A stretch of 18,391 nucleotides of DNA from Sulfurimonas sp. (GTDB taxonomy: Bacteria; Campylobacterota; Campylobacteria; Campylobacterales; Sulfurimonadaceae). Position 1 is the first letter of the stretch. Every line of letters begins with the position of its first letter. The DNA is taken from NCBI GenBank assembly GCA_002733945.2, contig NVXO02000004.1, positions 163,292 through 181,682 on the forward strand. Direction: 5' to 3'. The translations under genes and the position numbers were made by a program. The notes under the pieces are model-generated. The model was not told the origin of the DNA, ran no database searches, and was given only the letters and a program-made list of their open reading frames with translations. Below are positions 1 to 7,438 of this stretch, one piece after another.

Positions 1-273
1 ACTATCTAGGTCTTCTTGCTGTGTGTAAGGTAAAAGAACTTGCAAAGATTGATTAGCATCATTACAGTAAAGAATATCTGATTCTCTAAAAGAATCGACG
101 ATAAACTTTTTTATTTTCTTGCTTGTAATTTTTTCTGGAATAATAATACTTAATGAAGCAATAGGGTAGTTATGTCTAATAGCCCTATATAACTCTCTCG
201 AATAAGCATTTAAAAAATCATTTTTATTATTGAATATTGTTATTAAGTTATTTGGTTTTTCATAGTTGAACAT
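1..273 (-). CDS. 5' part of an unrecognised gene, possible degenerate GGDEF-like domain
   Basis: An open frame of 91 codons runs from an ATG at 273 to the left edge with no stop, so only the N-terminus is seen. It is preceded by a good ribosome binding site (GGGAG, six bases before the ATG). The protein starts MFNYEKPNNLITIF; a helix with FLNAYSRELYRAIRHNYPIA is followed by a strand (SLSIIIP), another helix, then SDILYC and LQVLLPYTQQEDLD. That order resembles the start of a GGDEF domain (helix with R..R, strand, then 'D.l.r...d.f.vllp.t...'), but no GG(D/E)EF signature appears at the matching place, so it would be a non-catalytic relative. This is a pattern impression, not a firm family call. 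It shares a promoter design with manC and pgi, which suggests a role in the same polysaccharide programme. Confidence 0.7.
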   Translation of the reverse strand, partial: MFNYEKPNNLITIFNNKNDFLNAYSRELYRAIRHNYPIASLSIIIPEKITSKKIKKFIVDSFRESDILYCNDANQSLQVLLPYTQQEDLDS

Positions 274-280
274 TTTGTAT

Positions 281-316
281 CTCCCATATATTATTTTTAT
301 CCATATTATATGGGAG
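281..316 (-). promoter_or_regulatory. Inverted repeat that could hide the ribosome binding site of the left-edge gene
   Basis: Perfect 10-bp arms (316-307 CTCCCATATA and 290-281 TATATGGGAG, minus strand) flank a 16-nt loop. The 3' arm contains the GGGAG ribosome binding site of the left-edge gene. The predicted start point of its own promoter (about 298) lies inside the loop, so only transcripts reading in from manC would contain both arms. There is no T-run after it, so it does not look like a terminator. Part of the symmetry is contributed by the -10 box. Confidence 0.45.
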
Positions 317-337
317 GTTAATGCAAATACATTGCAT
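305..337 (-). promoter_or_regulatory. Promoter with 17-bp palindromic operator (site 1), for the left-edge gene
   Basis: Read on the minus strand, the palindrome ATGCAATGTATTTGCAT (337-321) is followed by 10 bp and then a perfect TATAAT (310-305). The predicted transcript start is near 298, giving a leader of about 25 nt before the ATG at 273. The same arrangement, with the same 10-bp gap, occurs before manC and pgi. There is no good -35 hexamer: the place it would occupy lies inside the palindrome. The regulator is unknown. Confidence 0.7.
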
Positions 338-344
338 AAATGTT

Positions 345-1721
345 TTAAGCTATACGATTGAAGTCATCTTCATATCGGACTATGTCATCTTCTTCGAGGT
401 ATTCACCTACTTGTGCTTCGATTATTACAAGTTTAATACATCCAGGATTTTCTAGTCTGTGTATTTCCCCTGCGGGAATATATGTGGATTCATTAGCATG
501 AAGAAGCTTTATATCATTTCCTACAGTTACTCTAGCGGTACCACTCACTATAATCCAATGTTCATTTCGATGAAAATGTGATTGAAGAGATAATCGCTTT
601 CCTGGGTTAACTACTATTTTTTTTGTTTTATAGGCTGTAGTATTTTCTAAAACTGTATATGTACCCCAAGGCCTAGTTACTGTTGCAGGTGTCTTAGTTA
701 AATCACTACTCCTTTTATTCAACTCATTTATAATTTTTTTAACACCTTGTGAGTGCCCTTTTGTGGTTATCAGCAAGGCATCTGGAGTGTCAACAATGAT
801 TAAGTTGTCTACATTAAGAGTAGCTATCATTCTGTCTGATGATATTATGCAGTTATTATTTGATTCGATGGAGATAATATTTTCTTCACTTCTAGAAAGA
901 AAGTTATCATCACACACTTCATCAAGAGAGTCGAAGGAACCCATATCATTCCATTCTGAATTAAGTGCTACTACTTTGAAATCATGATGGAGTTTTTCCA
1001 TAAGTGCATTGTCAATACTTATTGATTCTACATTATGAACATCCTGAGCTAGAACAGTACATTCATTTTCAATGTGTATACTAGAATTAAATGACTGCTG
1101 TACATTATCTAGTAGTTCTGGAATTATTTTTTTACAAGTATTTAAGAAGTGGGATACTTTAAAGCAATATATACCACCATTCCATAAATAATTACCATCT
1201 TCTAGAAATGATTGAGCAGTATCATCAGAAGGTTTTTCAATAAAGGATTCTACATTTTCATTATTATGTTTAATATATCCATAACCTGTAGCGGCAAATG
1301 TTGGTTTTATCCCAACAGCAACAATATTGTTTTTTTGAGCAAGTTCTTTGGCCTGAAGTATAGTTTTTTCATAGGCATTTTGATTATTAATAATATGATC
1401 AGAAGGAACAATACATAGAATTTCAGAATCATCTGCACTTAATGCAGCCATAATAATTGCTGCTGCACTATTTTTTGCAATAGACTCCCAAATAAAGGAA
1501 CTATTTGTATTCCCTATATCTTGAAGATGGTCTAGGACTAGAAACTCCTGTTCTAGATTAGATATAACCATAAACTTATCACTTATATTACTATTACGAA
1601 GAACAGTGTTTTGAAATAAAGAATTGTTTTGATTAAATTTTACGAATTGTTTTGGCATTAAAGTGCGACTTATTGGCCATAACCTTGTTCCACTTCCACC
1701 ACTTAAAATTACTGTTGTCAT
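345..1721 (-). CDS. manC: Mannose-1-phosphate guanylyltransferase / mannose-6-phosphate isomerase (type II, bifunctional)
   Basis: Makes GDP-mannose: the C-terminal domain converts fructose-6-phosphate to mannose-6-phosphate and the N-terminal domain joins mannose-1-phosphate to GTP. Cytoplasmic; it feeds mannose, fucose or rhamnose sugars into exopolysaccharide or lipopolysaccharide. The nucleotidyltransferase signature GGSGTRLWPISR is at residues 8-19, followed by PKQF (23-26); PSDH and FIEKP follow further in. The cupin isomerase motif QSHFHRNEHW is at 380-389 and supplies the usual zinc ligands, with IHRLENPG and the EDDIVRYEDD tail after it. At 458 aa it is full length for the family (AlgA/ManC/CpsB/XanB). 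The ATG at 1721 has a GAGGA site upstream. It lies between a broken pgi and a gene of unknown role, and its own promoter carries the shared palindrome. The symbol could equally be algA or cpsB; the biochemical call is secure. Confidence 0.95.
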   Translation of the reverse strand: MTTVILSGGSGTRLWPISRTLMPKQFVKFNQNNSLFQNTVLRNSNISDKFMVISNLEQEFLVLDHLQDIGNTNSSFIWESIAKNSAAAIIMAALSADDSEILCIVPSDHIINNQNAYEKTILQAKELAQKNNIVAVGIKPTFAATGYGYIKHNNENVESFIEKPSDDTAQSFLEDGNYLWNGGIYCFKVSHFLNTCKKIIPELLDNVQQSFNSSIHIENECTVLAQDVHNVESISIDNALMEKLHHDFKVVALNSEWNDMGSFDSLDEVCDDNFLSRSEENIISIESNNNCIISSDRMIATLNVDNLIIVDTPDALLITTKGHSQGVKKIINELNKRSSDLTKTPATVTRPWGTYTVLENTTAYKTKKIVVNPGKRLSLQSHFHRNEHWIIVSGTARVTVGNDIKLLHANESTYIPAGEIHRLENPGCIKLVIIEAQVGEYLEEDDIVRYEDDFNRIA

Positions 1722-1749
1722 TTTTTATTCCTCAATTATATTTATATGT

Positions 1750-1782
1750 ATTGTAATGAATGACTATGCAGATACTTTGCAT
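1750..1782 (-). promoter_or_regulatory. Promoter with 17-bp palindromic operator (site 2), for manC
   Basis: Minus strand: palindrome ATGCAAAGTATCTGCAT (1782-1766), 10 bp, then TACAAT (1755-1750) as a -10 box. The predicted start point is near 1743, giving a leader of about 22 nt. The first base of the palindrome is also the last base of the stop codon that closes the pgi remnant, so the operator begins exactly where pgi homology ends. Confidence 0.7.
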
Positions 1783-2597
1783 TATATTATTAGGCCACTT
1801 TTGGGTGTATGAGGTTGCTTAGTGTTATTAATGTTGATCTTTCCTAAGCTTTCTCCCTATAATTGAATGTACCATTGGTTAAAATTTGCTAAAGCACTAG
1901 AGTAAGAAAAAATTACATTTATCTTAAACTTGTTTTTATTCTCAACTAAAAATCTGGCTTTTTTCATAGACTGATCATAGTACTCCTGTTTATTAAAAAA
2001 ACTGTCTCGTACTTCTTTTGCCCTAGTTAATAGGTCATCTATATTTACTCCTACTGCTGAAAGAGGGACTAAGTCTACTGGACTAAACACAGAAAACCTT
2101 CCACCTACATTTTTAGGTATTTCAAATGTTTTGATATTATGCTTATTTGCATACTTGGTAAGTTTAGAGTCTATTTCACTTACGATTGTAGAATTGAATT
2201 CATTTATAGTTATTAAAGAACTTAGATACTTAAAAATACTTATAGTTTCAATAGTCGTTCTAGATTTACTGATAATAATAAAGTGAGTATCTTCTAAATC
2301 AATTTTAGTAAGTTTTGATTTAATATCAATTGGATCTGTTGATTCAAAAAAATGTAATGATTTATCGTAGATTTTTGACTTTTTAAGAAAATTATATATA
2401 GTTTTTGTACCTAATGTTCTACCACCAATACCAATAATGGCTATATACTTCTGTTGTATTGATTGAGTATATTTTTTGATGTTAGTAGTATCCTGTAATG
2501 GCAGATTGTAATAAGCAATTGTACTGACTTCCTCTTCTATCGATTGAAAGATAGTTTCGTTGGATTTTATCTGGCAAAAGTTTTTGTTATATTGCAT
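1782..2597 (-). pseudogene. pgi: Glucose-6-phosphate isomerase, disrupted by a nonsense codon and 3' truncated
   Basis: The intact part (2597-1857, 246 codons) is clearly PGI: IGIGG..LGTK at residues 55-65, SKS.TTIET at 110-118, then VGGRFSVFSPVDLVP and NQWYIQL. A TAG at 1859-1857 stands where the family normally has a residue such as Trp (TGG), because the same frame continues with GESLGKININNTKQPHTP, the expected next PGI segment, for 24 codons before a TAA at 1784-1782. The catalytic Glu of the ESxGK motif is therefore just past the first stop, and the later catalytic His and Lys are missing altogether. Two substrate-loop residues also look altered: GGS reads GGR (residue 60) and SKSGTT reads SKSRTT (113). 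Roughly 130 codons are lost relative to a 400-aa PGI. A 246-aa product might be made but should not isomerise. The promoter and start region (ATG 2597, GGTTAGGGA upstream) remain intact. Confidence 0.88.
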
Positions 2598-2630
2598 GAT
2601 TCCCTAACCTTTTGATATTATATTTAGGAA

Positions 2631-2663
2631 AGTATATGGTTTGTATATGCAAGTAGATTGCAG
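2631..2663 (-). promoter_or_regulatory. Promoter with 17-bp palindromic operator (site 3), for the pgi remnant
   Basis: Minus strand: palindrome CTGCAATCTACTTGCAT (2663-2647), 10 bp, then TATACT (2636-2631). The predicted start point is near 2624, giving a leader of about 27 nt. The three sites agree at 12 of 17 palindrome positions and in the exact distance to the -10 box, although the sequences around them are otherwise unrelated. Confidence 0.7.
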
Positions 2664-2890
2664 GTAGTATGTAAGGAAGATGTATAATTTCCTGAATATT
2701 TAGATAGGAATTTAGTAAAACTATAGACTTACAAACTAAGTATCTTAAAAGAATAATTAACACATTAATAAGCTCTTTTTAGATAAACTAATGACTTAAT
2801 AATACAAGAAACTACAAGCTGCACCTAATCTACACACTTATTAAAACTTCTAAAAATATATATTTAAATTAATCATTTGTTAAACTGAAC
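2664..2890. other. Non-coding stretch between the pgi promoter and the gltB promoter
   Basis: AT-rich DNA between two divergent promoters. I found no open frame of useful length, no RNA gene and no strong terminator in it. Short imperfect symmetries (for example AGGAA...TTCCT at about 2672-2691) are no better than expected in sequence of this composition. It separates the accessory minus-strand block from the core plus-strand genes. Confidence 0.6.
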
Positions 2891-2895
2891 TACTG

Positions 2896-2901
2896 TATAA
2901 T
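2896..2901 (+). promoter_or_regulatory. -10 box of the gltBD promoter
   Basis: A perfect TATAAT lies about 95 bp before the gltB start codon. No convincing -35 box lies 17 bp upstream (TCATTT at 2873-2878), as is common in Campylobacterota, whose vegetative promoters depend mainly on the -10 box and AT-rich upstream DNA. The predicted start point is near 2908, leaving a leader of about 85 nt. Confidence 0.55.
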
Positions 2902-2930
2902 GTGACACTTATTCTCTTAAATAGGCTAAA

Positions 2931-2945
2931 GTGCTTTAAAAGCAC
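2931..2945. promoter_or_regulatory. 15-bp palindrome in the gltB leader, possible operator
   Basis: GTGCTTTAAAAGCAC is a perfect dyad (7-bp arms around one central base), and three further pairs match after one mismatch (2927-2929 with 2947-2949). A one-base loop cannot form an RNA hairpin without opening the stem, so a protein-binding site just downstream of the promoter is more likely than an attenuator. The binding protein is unknown. Confidence 0.4.
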
Positions 2946-2994
2946 CTTAAAATTAAGAAGAATTTATTAAAATTGAACAATTTTAGGAGTGAAG

Positions 2995-5900
2995 ATGAAA
3001 AAACATTATGATTTATTACGATCATTTAAAGATAACTGTGGTTTTGGTTTAGTTGCCAACATCAAAAACAAGGCTTCTCATAAAGTACTTGACGATGCAG
3101 TAACAGCCTTAGAGCGTATGATGCACCGTGGTGCAGTAGCGGCTGATGGTAAAACAGGTGATGGAAGTGGACTGCTACTTTCTATGCCAACAGACTTTAT
3201 GGTAAAAAAAGCACAAGAAGCTGGAGTTGAACTCTCATCTCAGTTTGCTATCGCTTCAGTATTTACAAAAGATACAGAGGACTTAGACCTATTAGAGAGT
3301 ATTTGTGCTAATAATGACTTAAAAGTAGTACTTCGTCGTGAAGTTCCAATAGATATTAATGCTCTTGGTGCTCAAGCGATAGCTTCACTTCCTTTAATTA
3401 CTCAGATTTTTATAGTACCTAACTCTATTATGGCTACAAATAGATTTGATGCTCTTTTATATCTTTCTCGTAAAGAGTGTGAGCACAAACTAGTAGAAAA
3501 AAGAGACTTTTATATCTCTTCTATGAGCTCATCTGTTCTTTCATATAAAGGTCTTGTTATGCCAACGCATATCAAAGAGTTTTATAAAGACTTTCAAGAT
3601 GAATCATTTAAAATATCATTTTCACTTTTCCACCAACGTTTTTCAACAAACACACTTCCCGAGTGGCGTTTAGCACAACCATTTCGTGCAGTAGCACATA
3701 ATGGTGAGATAAACTCAGTAGAGGGTAACCGTATAAATGTAGAAATAAAATCAGAATCTATAAAGTCTGACGTTTTTACAGATGAAGAGATTCAAAGAAT
3801 ACTTCCTATCTTACAACTTGACTCTTCTGACTCTGCTAGTGCAGATAACTTTTTTGAGTTTCTTATAGTAAACGGTATGGACTTCTTTAAAGCTGTTCGT
3901 GCAGTTATTCCTTCAGCATGGCAAAATGCCCCACATATGGATGCAGAACTTCGTGCGTTTTATGAGTATCACTCGACTGTGTTTGAAGCATGGGATGGTC
4001 CTGCTGCGTTTAGTGTAACTGATGGTCGTTATATCGGTTGTGTACTAGATCGTAATGGTCTTCGTCCTTCAAAGTATATAGTAACACATGACGATAACTT
4101 ACTTATAGCTTCTGAGTATGGTGTTGTTGATATCCCGGAAGATCAAATCAAAGAGAGAGGACGTCTTCAGTCTGGTGAGATGATAGGACTTGACCTTAAA
4201 TTTGGCAAGTTACTTAAATCAGATCAAATTGATGACTACTTAAAGAGCTCTAATCCTTATATGAAGTGGTTAAATGAGCATATGATTTATCTCCAAGAAC
4301 ATGTTGAAGAGCAGTATGCTACTTGTAAAGAGATAGATGAAGATCATTTAGTAAAACAGCAAAAGTATTTTAATGTAACACAAGAGATAGTAGAACAAGT
4401 AATCGAACCTATGATTACAGAGGGTAAAGAAGCTGTTGGATCTATGGGTGATGATACTCCACTTGCTGCATTTTCTGACAAGCAGAGAAACTTTACTGAC
4501 TACTTCAAACAAAAGTTTGCACAGGTAACAAACCCACCTATTGACCCAATTAGAGAAAAAATAGTGATGAGTTTAAACACTGGTTTTGGTGAAATACATA
4601 ATATCTTAGATGAGATACCCTCTCATGCACACCGTCTTAAGTCAATTAGCCCGATTATTACAGGTGAAAAACTAGAGGTACTAAAGTCTTTTGGTGAAAC
4701 AACATCTCCAAGGTATCAAGCTTTTTATCAAAACAACTCATTTTCTACTGTTTATAAAGGTGGCTTAAAAGTAGCACTGGATGCTTTAGTTGAAATCGTA
4801 ATAAATGCTGTCAAAAATGATGGTACACGTATCGTTATCTTAGATGATAGAGCATTTGATAAAGATCATAAAGTAATCCCTATGGCTATGGTGATAGGAC
4901 GTTTAAATACAGCACTACTAAAAGAGAAAATTCGTCACTTAGTTTCAATGATTTCTGTTACGGGTGAGGTTATTGACTCACATTCTGCAGCAGTTCTTAT
5001 TGGGTATGGTGCATCAGCTATTTACCCTCATGTACTTTTTGCTACAGTTTCTTCTCAGCTAGAGAAGTCTCCATCACTTAAGATGTCTTGTCATGAAGCC
5101 TATAAGTCTGTACATGTATCACTTAATAATGGTCTTTTAAAGATTATGTCAAAAATGGGTATTGCAACTATCGCTTCTTACCGTAACTCAGGTCTTTTTG
5201 ATGTTATGGGTCTTAGTACTGAAATAGCGGAAGATTGTTTTGAGACATCTCACTGTACTATCGCTGGTCTTACATATGAAGATATAGACGAGAGAATCGA
5301 GAAGTTTCACAAGTCAGCATTTAAAAATGATGGTTTTAAGAAAATTTTCCCACTTAATATTGGTGGATACTATAAGTTTTATACAGGTCAAGAACATCAT
5401 GACTTTGGTCCAGCTGTTATTCATGCTATTCATGCAGTTGCTGCTAGTGGAAAAAAAGAGGACTATGAGACACTTAAAGATTTAGTAAATAAACGTGGTC
5501 TTAAGTACATTCGTGATTTCTTTGATCTAAAATCAGACAGAAAGTCTATAGATATTAGTGAAGTTGAATCAAAAGAAGCAATCTTTAAACGTTTCGCATC
5601 AGCTGCAATGAGTTTAGGCTCAATTAGCCCTGAAGCACACGAGACTATAGCTATCGCCATGAACCGTATCGGTGGACAGTCAAACTCTGGAGAGGGTGGT
5701 GAAGATAAAGCTCGTTATGGTACTGAGAGAGTCTCAAAAATCAAACAAGTTGCATCTGGTCGTTTTGGTGTTACTCCAGCATACCTTAGAAGTGCTGAGG
5801 AGATTCAGATAAAAGTAGCACAGGGTGCAAAACCAGGTGAGGGTGGACAACTTCCAGGACATAAAGTAAGTGAGCTAATTGGTAAACTTCGTCATACTGT

Positions 5901-7434
5901 TCCTGGCGTAACACTTATTTCACCACCGCCGCATCATGATATTTACTCTATTGAAGATTTAGCACAGCTTATCTTTGACCTTAAGCAGGTAAATCCTAAG
6001 GCACGTGTTGCAGTGAAACTAGTTTCAACTGTTGGTGTTGGGACAATTGCCGCTGGTGTTGCAAAAGCATATGCTGATAAAATCATCATCTCTGGTGGAG
6101 ATGGTGGAACAGGTGCTGCACCACTTACTTCACTTAAGTTTGCTGGTAACCCATGGGAAATCGGTCTAAGTGAAGCACATAATGCACTTAAAGCAAATAA
6201 TCTTCGTGGATTAGTGGAACTTCAAACAGATGGTGGACTTAAATCAGGACTAGATGTTGTTAAAGCTGCACTTCTTGGTGCTGAGTCTTATGCATTTGGT
6301 ACAGGTGTTTTAACTATCGTTGGTTGTAAAATGCTTCGTATCTGTCATGTAAATAAATGTTCTGTAGGTATAGCAACTCAAAACGAAAAACTTCGTAAAG
6401 AGTTCTTTAAAGGGCATGTTGATCAAATTATTAACTACTTTACATTCTTAGCTGAAGATATCCGTTCTATTATGGCGGAGCTGGGTTACAAGACAATGGA
6501 AGAGATGATTGGTCAAGTAGATATTTTAAAAGTTAAAGATGATGAGTTCGCTCAGAAGTTTGACTTCTCTTCTATACTTCATAAAGAAAATGGTGTAAAT
6601 ACACATCAACAACCATTTAATCATCCATTTGATGATAATAGTTTTGAAAAAAGTGTGTTAAAAGAAGCAATGGTAGCTATTAAACAGCCTGAACAAGCTA
6701 TTAGAATCACTAGAGAGATTAAAAATGTACATAGAAGTTTTGGTGCATTAGTCTCTGGCGAGATCGCTGAATATTATGGTGATGAAGGTCTTAAAGCTGA
6801 TACTATTAAAATGAATTTAACTGGTGTTGGTGGACAAGCTCTTGGTGCATTTTTAGCTCCAGGTGTTTCCCTTTATCTCAATGGTGTAGCAAATGATTAT
6901 ATCGGTAAAGGTATGAACGGTGGTAAAATTATCATCACTTCAGATAACGAGGGTGAAGAGTTCGCAGCTGGTGGAAATACTTGTTTGTATGGTGCAACAG
7001 GTGGTAAACTTTATATCTCTGGTTCAGTAGGTGAGCGTTTCGCTGTTCGTAACTCAGGAGCTCTTGCTATAGTTGAAGGAACTGGAGATAATGCTTGTGA
7101 GTATATGACCGGTGGAGTTGTAGTTATCCTCGGGTCTACAGGTATAAACTTCGGTGCTGGTATGACAGGCGGAATTGGTTTTGTGTATGACAAAGACCAT
7201 AAGTTTGTTGAAAATGTAAACCACGAACTTGTTGAAGCTGTTCGTATAGATACAGATGATGGTGATGAAGCTCGTCACTATCTTAAACGCCTACTTAAAA
7301 ACTATGTAGTTGAAACAGGTAGTAAAAAAGCAACAGAGCTTTTAGAAAACTTTAGAGTAGAAGTAAGAAGTTTCTGGCTTGTAAAACCAAAAAACTTAAC
7401 AAAACTACCACTTAATTTAGAGAACGGAGACTAA
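2995..7434 (+). CDS. gltB: Glutamate synthase (NADPH), large alpha subunit
   Basis: Transfers the amide of glutamine to 2-oxoglutarate to make two glutamates; with glutamine synthetase it is the main route of ammonium assimilation. Cytoplasmic, working with the GltD subunit encoded just downstream. Residue 15 is the nucleophile Cys (CGFGLVA), exposed after removal of a short propeptide, and opens the class II glutamine amidotransferase domain. It is followed by the central domain, the FMN synthase domain (SGGDGGTGAAP), and the three 3Fe-4S cysteines C1111, C1116 and C1121 in CKMLRICHVNKC. The C-terminal GXGXG beta-helix has the expected glycine-rich repeats. Length 1479 aa is normal. I place the start at the ATG at 2995, with AGGAG five bases upstream; the in-frame GTG at 2989 overlaps that ribosome binding site. 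The usual CPVG after the cluster reads CSVG here, a mild change. Confidence 0.97.
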   Translation: MKKHYDLLRSFKDNCGFGLVANIKNKASHKVLDDAVTALERMMHRGAVAADGKTGDGSGLLLSMPTDFMVKKAQEAGVELSSQFAIASVFTKDTEDLDLLESICANNDLKVVLRREVPIDINALGAQAIASLPLITQIFIVPNSIMATNRFDALLYLSRKECEHKLVEKRDFYISSMSSSVLSYKGLVMPTHIKEFYKDFQDESFKISFSLFHQRFSTNTLPEWRLAQPFRAVAHNGEINSVEGNRINVEIKSESIKSDVFTDEEIQRILPILQLDSSDSASADNFFEFLIVNGMDFFKAVRAVIPSAWQNAPHMDAELRAFYEYHSTVFEAWDGPAAFSVTDGRYIGCVLDRNGLRPSKYIVTHDDNLLIASEYGVVDIPEDQIKERGRLQSGEMIGLDLKFGKLLKSDQIDDYLKSSNPYMKWLNEHMIYLQEHVEEQYATCKEIDEDHLVKQQKYFNVTQEIVEQVIEPMITEGKEAVGSMGDDTPLAAFSDKQRNFTDYFKQKFAQVTNPPIDPIREKIVMSLNTGFGEIHNILDEIPSHAHRLKSISPIITGEKLEVLKSFGETTSPRYQAFYQNNSFSTVYKGGLKVALDALVEIVINAVKNDGTRIVILDDRAFDKDHKVIPMAMVIGRLNTALLKEKIRHLVSMISVTGEVIDSHSAAVLIGYGASAIYPHVLFATVSSQLEKSPSLKMSCHEAYKSVHVSLNNGLLKIMSKMGIATIASYRNSGLFDVMGLSTEIAEDCFETSHCTIAGLTYEDIDERIEKFHKSAFKNDGFKKIFPLNIGGYYKFYTGQEHHDFGPAVIHAIHAVAASGKKEDYETLKDLVNKRGLKYIRDFFDLKSDRKSIDISEVESKEAIFKRFASAAMSLGSISPEAHETIAIAMNRIGGQSNSGEGGEDKARYGTERVSKIKQVASGRFGVTPAYLRSAEEIQIKVAQGAKPGEGGQLPGHKVSELIGKLRHTVPGVTLISPPPHHDIYSIEDLAQLIFDLKQVNPKARVAVKLVSTVGVGTIAAGVAKAYADKIIISGGDGGTGAAPLTSLKFAGNPWEIGLSEAHNALKANNLRGLVELQTDGGLKSGLDVVKAALLGAESYAFGTGVLTIVGCKMLRICHVNKCSVGIATQNEKLRKEFFKGHVDQIINYFTFLAEDIRSIMAELGYKTMEEMIGQVDILKVKDDEFAQKFDFSSILHKENGVNTHQQPFNHPFDDNSFEKSVLKEAMVAIKQPEQAIRITREIKNVHRSFGALVSGEIAEYYGDEGLKADTIKMNLTGVGGQALGAFLAPGVSLYLNGVANDYIGKGMNGGKIIITSDNEGEEFAAGGNTCLYGATGGKLYISGSVGERFAVRNSGALAIVEGTGDNACEYMTGGVVVILGSTGINFGAGMTGGIGFVYDKDHKFVENVNHELVEAVRIDTDDGDEARHYLKRLLKNYVVETGSKKATELLENFRVEVRSFWLVKPKNLTKLPLNLENGD

Positions 7435-7438
7435 GACT

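Noticed and set aside
321..337. Sigma-54 (-24/-12) promoter reading of the three palindromes
   Set aside because: The spacing between the GC pairs fits, but none of the three has the nearly invariant GG at -24 on either strand, and each has a good -10 box at a fixed distance, which favours a vegetative promoter with an operator.
1857..2597. A complete short sugar-isomerase (SIS) protein of 246 aa
   Set aside because: Family-specific PGI sequence continues in frame after the stop, so it is a truncated PGI, not a naturally short SIS protein.
2672..2691. AGGAA...TTCCT inverted repeat as a terminator or operator
   Set aside because: Five-bp arms with a 10-nt loop in AT-rich DNA are not distinguishable from chance.
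2989..2994. GTG at 2989 as the gltB start
   Set aside because: It overlaps the AGGAG ribosome binding site that is correctly spaced for the ATG at 2995.
5463..5660. Open frames opposite gltB (also 7011-7193 and 7054-7278)
   Set aside because: They lie antisense inside a well-supported gene, have no ribosome binding site that I can see, and look like products of its codon pattern.
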